From assembly GCA_041397525.1 (NCBI GenBank), contig JAWKWL010000003.1, forward strand, positions 1-64,000: 64,000 nt of DNA, in the 5' to 3' direction. The notes under the pieces are model-generated. The model had not been told where the DNA came from. It ran no database searches and worked only from the letters and a program-made list of their open reading frames with translations. This stretch comes from BOKV01 sp041397525. GTDB taxonomy: Bacteria > Pseudomonadota > Alphaproteobacteria > Rhizobiales > Rhizobiaceae. Both the position numbers and the translations under genes were made by a program. Shown here piece after piece: positions 35,617 through 43,170 of this stretch (its first letter is position 1; every line of letters begins with the position of its first letter).

Positions 35617-37146
35617 ATGGTGTCGCGGATCAAGACGGTGGCGTTTCAGGGCATCGAGGCGGTGCCCGTCGATGTTCAGGTGATGATTCAGCCAGGCAAA
35701 CCGGTGATCAATGTGGTGGGCCTGCCTGACAAGGCCGTCGCTGAAAGCCGCGAGCGGGTGCGCGCAGCGCTTCATGCATCTGGCCTCGCATTGCCTTCCA
35801 AGCGGATAACCGTCAATCTGGCTCCTGCTGATCTTCCCAAGGAAGGCAGCCATTACGACCTGCCCATAGCACTGGGCATGATGGCAGCGCTCGGCGCAGT
35901 GCCCTCCGATGCCCTCGACGATTTTGTGGTCATCGGTGAATTGTCGCTGGACGGGACTTTGACCCCGATCGCCGGCGCACTGCCTGCGGCCATCGGCGCC
36001 AATGCGCTTGGCAAGGGGTTGATATGCCCGGCTGAATGCGGACCGGAAGCCGCATGGGCCGGTTCTGACATCGATATACTCGCGCCACGAAGCCTTGTTT
36101 CGCTGGCCAACCACTTCTGGGGTACCCAGGTGCTGTCGCGGCCGCAAGCAACCATTCGCCAGCCAGGGTCCGCCTTGCCTGATCTTGCCGATATCCGGGG
36201 GCAGGAGACGGCCCGCCGCGCGCTTGAGATCGCCGCAGCTGGTGGTCACAACATGCTGATGGCCGGGCCTCCCGGCTCCGGCAAATCGATGCTGGCGCAG
36301 CGTCTTCCCGGCATTCTGCCGCGCCTTTCGGCCCGAGAATTGCTGGAGGTATCGATGATTGCCTCGATTGCGGGGGAGTTGGGCGGTGGCAAGCTTTCGG
36401 ATCGCAGGCCGTTCCGTGCGCCGCATCATTCTGCCTCCATGGCAGCCATGGTCGGGGGTGGTCTCCGTGCGCGCCCGGGCGAGGCCGCATTGGCGCATAA
36501 CGGGGTGTTGTTTCTCGATGAACTGCCTGAATTCACACCGCAAGTACTTGATTCATTGCGTCAGCCGCTGGAAGCCGGTGAGACCGTGATTGCGCGCGCC
36601 AATCACCGCGTTACTTATCCTTCCAGGTTCCAGCTTGTGGCGGCAATGAACCCGTGCCGCTGTGGCATGGCCGGAGAGCCGGGCCATGTTTGCCGTCGTG
36701 GACCCCGCTGCGTTACGGATTACCAGTCCAGATTGTCTGGTCCGTTCCTTGACCGCATAGACATTCGCATCGATGTACCGGCCGTCAGTGCAGCCGACAT
36801 GTTCGCACGTGCGCCGTCGGAACCAAGTGAAGTGGTCGCGCGAAGGGTGGCTGAGGCACGGCTTATCCAGTCTGAACGCTATGCCGAAGCTGGCCTGAAG
36901 GTCGAGACCAACTCGGCTGTCTCAAACAGTGACATCGAGGCGGCTGCCCATATTGATGCAAGGGCGGTTTCCCTGTTGCGCGATGCAGCCGAGGCGATGC
37001 GCTTTTCCGCCCGTGCCTATCACCGCATCATCAAGGTTGCACGAACTATCGCTGATCTCGAAGCAGCCGACGGCATATCAAGAATCCATGTGGCTGAGGC
37101 AATTTCATACAGGGTGGTCAGTGATCGCATCGCCCAGGCTGCCTGA
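35617..37146 (+). CDS. comM: YifB/ComM-family Mg chelatase-like AAA+ ATPase
   Basis: A 509-residue AAA+ protein. The ATG at 35617 (MVSRIKTVAFQGIEAVPVDV) follows GGGG by 7 bases; the frame from 35566 is unlikely. A Lon-protease-like ChlI domain fills residues 1-170. Walker A is GPPGSGKSMLAQRLP (about 222-236) and Walker B VLFLDELPEF. A Cys motif NPCRCGMAGEPGHVCRRGPRC is typical of the family. ComM acts in natural transformation as a branch-migration helicase in other species; competence here is not shown. Upstream, TTGACA and TATAAG are only 14 bases apart, so no promoter was called. Confidence 0.92.
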   Translation: MVSRIKTVAFQGIEAVPVDVQVMIQPGKPVINVVGLPDKAVAESRERVRAALHASGLALPSKRITVNLAPADLPKEGSHYDLPIALGMMAALGAVPSDALDDFVVIGELSLDGTLTPIAGALPAAIGANALGKGLICPAECGPEAAWAGSDIDILAPRSLVSLANHFWGTQVLSRPQATIRQPGSALPDLADIRGQETARRALEIAAAGGHNMLMAGPPGSGKSMLAQRLPGILPRLSARELLEVSMIASIAGELGGGKLSDRRPFRAPHHSASMAAMVGGGLRARPGEAALAHNGVLFLDELPEFTPQVLDSLRQPLEAGETVIARANHRVTYPSRFQLVAAMNPCRCGMAGEPGHVCRRGPRCVTDYQSRLSGPFLDRIDIRIDVPAVSAADMFARAPSEPSEVVARRVAEARLIQSERYAEAGLKVETNSAVSNSDIEAAAHIDARAVSLLRDAAEAMRFSARAYHRIIKVARTIADLEAADGISRIHVAEAISYRVVSDRIAQAA

Positions 37147-37270
37147 AGCACCGGAAATTGCCCTGCATCCCGAAAGCCTGATGACGCACTGCCCTAACGG
37201 TTTCTAAAGGCGAAACTGTTACAGGCTGGTTTCATGAATTCCGTTCGAAACCCGTCCGGTCGGAGTGGAA

Positions 37271-39661
37271 ATGACGGTCAGAAACCACAAGAACACAGCA
37301 ATGCCTGCGGAGAATCGGTTGTCGGGAAGTTCCGCGCGCGACCGTGTGTCGTTGCCATATGTATCGGCCCCGGCGCTTGAGACACCCTTGCCATCACGCA
37401 AAGTCCCGGTTCTTGCGGCCTTATGCGCTGGAGCGGGCGCTGGTTTCGCCCTTGCTTATGCTGTGTGGATAGTGCTTGTGGGTACTGCACCGTTTTCGTC
37501 GGCGCTGGCCCTTGGCGTTGCAGTGCTGGCTGTAGTGCTCGGATTCTCCGTCCACTACGTGCTCAATCCCGCAATCGCGCTGACCGAAGCGCGGTTCACG
37601 AGCCAGATAGAAGCATATCATGAGCGTGAAAAATGGGCGCAGGCAGAAAAAGACCGTTTGCGGCAACGCCTTGAAAATGCCGAAGACAAGGCCTGGGAAT
37701 TGCGCGAAAGCGAGGAACGCTATCGCGCATTGGTCGAGGCCTTTGATGATCTTGTCGTGCACCGTGATCAGTCCGGGGTGATCCTGCTGGCCAATGCGGC
37801 TTTCAAGGGCGCTTTCGGAGGAGCCTCGCAGGTTTTTCCTGGTTCGGATTTCTGGCCAGAAGTGATTGAATCCACGCCGAAGGGGTCAACAGGCTCATCG
37901 ATCAAGCCATTTCTGGTGCCCTATGAAATTTGCCTGAACACCAGCACCGGGCCGCGCTGGTTCAAATGGATCGACCTGCCGATCCGCGATGAACGAACCG
38001 GTCGAAACGCGATCCGTTCCGTCGCGCGCGACATTACCGATCACAAGCAGGCCGAAATTGCGCTGGAACAGGCGCGGCAAAAGGCCGAGTCAGCCAACCG
38101 CGCCAAATCGCGGTTTCTGGCAACCGTCAGCCACGAAATGCGCACCCCGCTCAATGGCATCCTGGGCATGTCGGCGCTGCTGCGCGATGGTGCCCTCACG
38201 CCCGAGCAGGCATCCTACAATGACGCTATCCGCACGTCTGGCGAAGCACTGTTCTCGCTTGTCGAGGACATGCTCGACATTACGTTGATCGAGGCCGGGC
38301 GGTTCGAACCCAGACAGGAGGAGTTTGATCCCGCACGCCTGGTCGAGGATGTTTGCGAACTGCTTTCATCACGCGCCCATGCCCGAAATATCGAGCTGGC
38401 GCCGCTGGTGGTGCCGGGAGTACCGCACCGGGTTCTGGCGGATTCGGGGCGCATTCGCCAGGTATTGGTCAACCTGGTTGGCAACGCGATCAAGTTCACG
38501 GAAAAGGGCGGTGTCACCTTGCGCATGGAAGCGCGCGTCTCTCCGCTGGGTGCTGATCACACGCAATTGCTGTGCAGCGTGAGCGATACCGGGCCCGGCA
38601 TGAATTCCGCTGACGCCGCACGGATATTCGGCGAATTCGAGCAAGCCGATTCTGCGTCGACCCGAAAGCATGGTGGCGCCGGACTGGGATTGTCGATTTC
38701 GCAGGGCATTGTGCGCCGGATGGGAGGCGAGATCAGTGTGGAAACAGCCCCTGGAAAAGGCTCGGTGTTTTCCTTCACGCTTGATATCCCGGTTCGCGCT
38801 GGCGCATCCGCCATGCGCTCGCTTCACCGAGAGCGCATTCTCCTGGTATCGCCCGGCGTCGCCGAATTCAGGGCAATCGCTGAGATTCTTGATTCTTGCG
38901 GCGCAGATACCACGCTTGCCGCAACATTGGGAAAAGCCGGGTCGCTGATTCAGCACGCACAGTCACAGCGCAGGCCTTACAATGTTATCCTGATCGATCC
39001 GGCAATCTCGCGCGATCCGGCGAAATCGCTGGCGCGATTGCTGGCGCGTTGCAGCACCCCTGTCTTCCCGATCATTCTTGTCGAGCCCGCCCTTCGTGCC
39101 AACCTGGCGCACTATCTTTCGCATGGCTTCGAGGCCTACCTGGTGCGCCCGGTTCGTCGCGCGTCCCTGGTCCGGGTTATCGCCGAGCGTCAGACCGAAC
39201 TGGCTGAAGCATCGGCAAATATTGCACCTCGCACAGCCTTGCTGGAACCGGGCGAAACGCTGCGTAATCGCAAGGTGCTTCTGGCCGAGGACAATGAGAT
39301 CAATGCCATGTTGGTGCGCGCTGTTCTCGACAAGGCGAGCCAGTCGGTTACCGCAACCGGTGACGGACGCGAGGCGTTACGCGCCTATCGTGCAGCGCAT
39401 GCAGCCGGGGAACCCTTCGAACTGGTGCTGATGGACCTGCACATGCCGGTCATGGACGGAACCGATGCCATCCGGGCCATTCGCAGATTCGAGCAGAAAA
39501 AGGGTCTTTCGCCGGCAATGATCCTGACACTTACTGCTGACGAGCAGGTTTCGGCGCGGCGCGAAAGCGAAAACGCCGGCGCGGACGGCTATCTAACAAA
39601 ACCGCTGGAACCGGCAAACCTCATCGAGATACTCCGCTCCGGACAAGCTGTGCGGCATTGA
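37271..39661 (+). CDS. hybrid sensor histidine kinase with two receiver domains
   Basis: A 796-residue membrane hybrid kinase (ATG 37271, GGAG 5 bases upstream). Two hydrophobic segments lie at about 46-100. A charged linker (about 115-150), a PAS domain (about 150-260), HisKA with FLATVSHEMRTPLNGILGM (phosphoacceptor H288) and a HATPase domain (about 395-510, LVGNAIKFTEKGG and GGAGLGLSISQGIVRRMGG) follow. The first receiver (about 520-640) looks degenerate: it lacks the acidic pair and has R instead of the conserved K. The second (about 665-790) is intact: VLLAEDNEINAMLVRAVL, LVLMDLHMPVMDG, and YLTKPLEP. The signal and the partner protein are unknown; no response regulator gene is adjacent. 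It lies between comM and olsB. Confidence 0.92.
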   Translation: MTVRNHKNTAMPAENRLSGSSARDRVSLPYVSAPALETPLPSRKVPVLAALCAGAGAGFALAYAVWIVLVGTAPFSSALALGVAVLAVVLGFSVHYVLNPAIALTEARFTSQIEAYHEREKWAQAEKDRLRQRLENAEDKAWELRESEERYRALVEAFDDLVVHRDQSGVILLANAAFKGAFGGASQVFPGSDFWPEVIESTPKGSTGSSIKPFLVPYEICLNTSTGPRWFKWIDLPIRDERTGRNAIRSVARDITDHKQAEIALEQARQKAESANRAKSRFLATVSHEMRTPLNGILGMSALLRDGALTPEQASYNDAIRTSGEALFSLVEDMLDITLIEAGRFEPRQEEFDPARLVEDVCELLSSRAHARNIELAPLVVPGVPHRVLADSGRIRQVLVNLVGNAIKFTEKGGVTLRMEARVSPLGADHTQLLCSVSDTGPGMNSADAARIFGEFEQADSASTRKHGGAGLGLSISQGIVRRMGGEISVETAPGKGSVFSFTLDIPVRAGASAMRSLHRERILLVSPGVAEFRAIAEILDSCGADTTLAATLGKAGSLIQHAQSQRRPYNVILIDPAISRDPAKSLARLLARCSTPVFPIILVEPALRANLAHYLSHGFEAYLVRPVRRASLVRVIAERQTELAEASANIAPRTALLEPGETLRNRKVLLAEDNEINAMLVRAVLDKASQSVTATGDGREALRAYRAAHAAGEPFELVLMDLHMPVMDGTDAIRAIRRFEQKKGLSPAMILTLTADEQVSARRESENAGADGYLTKPLEPANLIEILRSGQAVRH

Positions 39662-39684
39662 CGACCATTCATGTATTTGTCGTT

Positions 39685-39712
39685 TTGACGTGGCAGGGTT
39701 TGGCGCTAAAAC
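39685..39712 (+). promoter_or_regulatory. promoter candidate for olsB
   Basis: TTGACG (39685-39690), a 16-base spacer and TAAAAC (39707-39712) lie just after the kinase stop codon. The predicted start point is near 39719, about 33 nt before the olsB ATG. Confidence 0.4.
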
Positions 39713-39751
39713 CGATTGCTGCGCCATTTCAGGCGATCAAGTGAGAACAAG

Positions 39752-40690
39752 ATGCGCGTTACCGAGCTTGTGAAACCCGCAAGACCTGAAACCCGTCCCC
39801 AGCTGGTGCCAAGGCGCTTTCCCGGAACCCGCCCTTGGCGAGCGACGCTTGACCCGGCAGCTCCGGTGCTTGGCGAAATCGGCAATCTTGAGACCAGGCT
39901 TGCCCGCACAAGGGCGGAGATCAGGGCCGCACAGGAACTGCGCTACAGGGTCTTCTACCAGGAAATGTCGGCACGGCCCGACACGCTTTCGCGCATCTTG
40001 CGCCGTGACAAAGATTCCCATGACCGCATCAGCGACCATTTGCTGGTGATTGATCGGGATGCCGGGAGGTCAGGGCTCATCGTTGGAACCTATCGTTTCG
40101 TGACCGCTGCCAATGCCAATGCCGCGCAAATGCCGTTCTATTCCCAGTCCGAATTTGATGTTGAAGCGTTGATGGCGCGCCATCACGGGCTGAATTTCAT
40201 GGAGCTCGGCCGTTCCTGCGTGCTGCCGCAGTGGCGCAGCAAGCGCAGCATCGAACTGTTGTGGGCCGGAACATGGGCGCAGGTCCTGCGGCATGGCATT
40301 GATGTGATGATCGGCTGCGCCTCCTTTGAAGGCACTGACCCGGACCGGCTGGCCGAACCGCTTTCGTTCCTTCACCATCATGTTGCTGCGCGCGATGAGT
40401 GGCGGGTAGCTGCAGCGCGCGGGCGCGGAATTTCGACAGCACTACTGCCTCCAGACAGCATCGATACCAGACGCGCCATGCATGCACTGCCAGCGCTCAT
40501 CAAGGGGTATCTGCGGCTCGGCGCCATGTTCAGCAATGAAGCTGTAGTCGATCACGCTTTCGGGACGACAGATGTCTTGGTCATCCTGCCGGTTGCCAAT
40601 ATTTCACCACGCTATATCCGCCATTACGGGACGGACGCCTCGCGCCACGCCCCGCAAAGACAGGAAGCCGGAGCTCACATCGCATTATAG
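39752..40690 (+). CDS. olsB: L-ornithine N-alpha-acyltransferase OlsB
   Basis: GNAT-fold enzyme that transfers a 3-hydroxyacyl chain from acyl carrier protein to ornithine, the first step of ornithine lipid synthesis. The ATG at 39752 gives 312 residues. The core motifs are LRYRVFYQEMSARPD, DHLLVIDRD, GTYRFVTAANA, then LNFMELGRSCVLPQWRSKRS and LLWAGTWAQVLRHGIDVMIG, typical of OlsB. Its lyso-lipid product would be the substrate of the OlsA-type enzyme at 17044-17862. The 3' end overlaps the maeB 3' end by 16 bases in convergent orientation. Confidence 0.92.
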   Translation: MRVTELVKPARPETRPQLVPRRFPGTRPWRATLDPAAPVLGEIGNLETRLARTRAEIRAAQELRYRVFYQEMSARPDTLSRILRRDKDSHDRISDHLLVIDRDAGRSGLIVGTYRFVTAANANAAQMPFYSQSEFDVEALMARHHGLNFMELGRSCVLPQWRSKRSIELLWAGTWAQVLRHGIDVMIGCASFEGTDPDRLAEPLSFLHHHVAARDEWRVAAARGRGISTALLPPDSIDTRRAMHALPALIKGYLRLGAMFSNEAVVDHAFGTTDVLVILPVANISPRYIRHYGTDASRHAPQRQEAGAHIAL

Positions 40691-42981
40691 GCTGCAATGA
40701 CAGCCATGTTGACGATGTCTGAATCGCGCGCACCGAGCGGCACGATCTGCACCGGCTTTTCGAGGCCAACCAGGATCGGTCCGATGATCGTTGCGCCACC
40801 CAGTTCCTGCAGCATCTTGGTCGAGATCGAGGCAGAATGGAACGCCGGCATGACCAGAACATTGGCAGGTCCGGTCAGACGGCAGAACGGATAGAGCGCC
40901 ATCTTCTCCATGTTGAGTGCGACATCGGCAGCCATTTCTCCATCATATTCGAAATCGACACCGCGCTGGTTCAGCAATTCCACCGCCTCGCGCACCTTTT
41001 GCGCACGTTCGCCTGGCGGATGCCCGAAAGTGGAATAGGCAAGCAACGCCACGCGCGGCTCATAGCCCATGGCGCGGGCAAAGCCGGCGGCCTCGCAAGC
41101 GATATTGGCAAGTTCCTCCGCTGTGGGCATGTCGGTGATTGCCGTATCGGCAACAATGACATTTCGCCCGCGACTGATGGCTATGGTCGCCGCCATCACC
41201 TGGTGGTTCGCCATGGGATCGATCACTTTGCGTACATCGTCCAGCACGGTCGAATAGTTGCGGGTAACGCCGGATACCATGCCGTCCGCATCACCAAGTG
41301 CCACCATGCAGGCAGAGAAATAGTTGCGGTCGGTATTGACCAGCCGCTGGCAGTCTCGTTGCAGGAAGCCCTCGCGCTGCAGGCGCGAATACAGCAATTC
41401 CGAGTAGTCGGATCCCCGGTGCGAAAGCCGTGAATTGACTACCTCGATCCCCGGTTTGCTGAGATCAATGCCGGCCTTCTGTGCGGTTTCCAGCAATTGC
41501 GCATCGCGGCCGACCAGGACAGCCGTGCCAAGCCCCTGGTTCACATATGAAACAGCAGCGCGCATGACCTGCTCTTCCTCGCCTTCGGCAAAGACGATGC
41601 GCTTGGGGTTGCGGCGCACCCGCTCGAAAATCCGTTGCAGGGTTGAGGCAATGGGATCGCGTCGCGCCGAAAGGCTGCGGGCATAGGCTTCAAGATTCAC
41701 GATCGGACGCCGGGCCACGCCGCTTTCTGCCGCTGCGCGCGCAACAGCAGGCGGAATTTCAGATATCAGGCGCGGATCAAACGGGACCGGAATGATGTAG
41801 TTTGGGCCAAATTTCGGGCGTTGCCCCTGATAGGCCGATGCGACCTCATCGGGCACGTCCTCCCGCGCCAGCCGTGCCAGCGCTTCTGCGGCGGCAATCT
41901 TCATCTGTTCGTTGATGGTGGTTGCCCTGACATCCAGTGCGCCACGAAAAATGTAGGGAAACCCAAGGACATTGTTGACCTGGTTGGGGAAGTCGGACCG
42001 GCCGGTCGCCATGATCGCGTCGTCGCGGATATCCTCGACTTCCTGCGGTGTGATTTCCGGGTCGGGGTTGGCCATGGCAAAGATGATCGGGTTCTTTGCC
42101 ATCGAGGCCACCATGTCCGGCGTCAGCGCTCCCTTGACGGAAAGGCCGAAGAATACGTCTGCACCCTCCATTGCTTGAGCCAGTGTTCTTGCGTCTGTTT
42201 CCACCGCATGGGCGGACTTCCACTGGTTCATGCCATCCTCGCGGCCCTTGTATATCGGCCCTTTGGTGTCGCACAGGATCACATTGGCAGGGTTGAAACC
42301 CATTGCCTTGATCAACTCTACGCAGGCGATGCCCGCAGACCCCGCACCATTGCAAACGAGTTTTGTGGTCTTCATGTCGCGACCTGTCAGCGCCATTGCG
42401 TTGATCAGGCCAGCCGTCGCAATGATGGCGGTGCCATGCTGGTCGTCGTGGAAAACGGGAATGTCCATCATCTCACGCAGGCTCTGCTCGATGATGAAGC
42501 AGTCCGGTGCCTTGATGTCCTCGAGATTGATGCCGCCGAAAGATGGCCCCAGATACCGCACGGTATTGATGACAGCGTCGATATCCTGCGAATCGATCTC
42601 AAGGTCGATTGAATCAATGTCTGCAAAGCGCTTGAAAAGCACGGACTTGCCTTCCATCACCGGTTTGGAAGCCAGTGCGCCAAGGTTGCCGAGGCCAAGG
42701 ATGGCCGTGCCGTTGGTGATGACGGCCACCATGTTGCCACGCGTGGTGTAGTCGAATGCGCTGTCGGGATCTTCGGCGATCGCCCGCACGGGAACTGCAA
42801 CGCCGGGCGAATAGGCCAGCGACAGGTCACGCTGGGTTGCCATCGGCTTTGTCGGATTGATCTCGAGCTTGCCCGGGCGGCCCCTGCTGTGGAATTCCAG
42901 CGCCTCCTCGTCGGAAATCATTGCCCGGCGTTGATTTCCGGATCCTGTCTTGCCGGTCTTGTTGGCATTGTCTCCTGCCAT
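40675..42981 (-). CDS. maeB: malic enzyme with C-terminal phosphotransacetylase-like domain
   Basis: Oxidatively decarboxylates malate to pyruvate, producing NAD(P)H. The ATG at 42981, with GGGAGGGG upstream, gives 768 residues. The malic domain (LSLAYSPGVAVPVRAIAEDP, YTTRGNMVAVITNGTAILGLG) fills the first 190 residues. The NAD(P)-binding domain with VCNGAGSAGIACVELIKAMG follows. A phosphotransacetylase-like domain (about 430-768, ARRDPIASTLQRIFERVRRN; ATIIGPILVGLEKPVQIVPLG) is common in Rhizobiales and thought to be regulatory. Whether it prefers NAD (dme) or NADP (tme) cannot be read from sequence by eye. It is divergent from mutS. Confidence 0.95.
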   Translation of the reverse strand: MAGDNANKTGKTGSGNQRRAMISDEEALEFHSRGRPGKLEINPTKPMATQRDLSLAYSPGVAVPVRAIAEDPDSAFDYTTRGNMVAVITNGTAILGLGNLGALASKPVMEGKSVLFKRFADIDSIDLEIDSQDIDAVINTVRYLGPSFGGINLEDIKAPDCFIIEQSLREMMDIPVFHDDQHGTAIIATAGLINAMALTGRDMKTTKLVCNGAGSAGIACVELIKAMGFNPANVILCDTKGPIYKGREDGMNQWKSAHAVETDARTLAQAMEGADVFFGLSVKGALTPDMVASMAKNPIIFAMANPDPEITPQEVEDIRDDAIMATGRSDFPNQVNNVLGFPYIFRGALDVRATTINEQMKIAAAEALARLAREDVPDEVASAYQGQRPKFGPNYIIPVPFDPRLISEIPPAVARAAAESGVARRPIVNLEAYARSLSARRDPIASTLQRIFERVRRNPKRIVFAEGEEEQVMRAAVSYVNQGLGTAVLVGRDAQLLETAQKAGIDLSKPGIEVVNSRLSHRGSDYSELLYSRLQREGFLQRDCQRLVNTDRNYFSACMVALGDADGMVSGVTRNYSTVLDDVRKVIDPMANHQVMAATIAISRGRNVIVADTAITDMPTAEELANIACEAAGFARAMGYEPRVALLAYSTFGHPPGERAQKVREAVELLNQRGVDFEYDGEMAADVALNMEKMALYPFCRLTGPANVLVMPAFHSASISTKMLQELGGATIIGPILVGLEKPVQIVPLGARDSDIVNMAVIAAYNAM

Positions 42982-43170
42982 TGTCCCCTCCCGCGCCACA
43001 TTGCGCTCGTGTCATTTTGTCCATCTGTGTTGCACGTTCTGTGGACTTTTCCAACACGGCGAATGTATTGCCTGCATCGCGCTTGAGTTTGCCGGTGTCT
43101 TGCTAAATGCTCTCGCCGCGTGAACGGCATGTCAGGACTGCTGGAGTTGCCGACCGACAGGGGGACAAAA

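Noticed and set aside
35371..36543. 390-codon minus-strand frame inside comM
   Set aside because: Antisense to the complete ATPase gene, and rich in Arg/His as shadows usually are.
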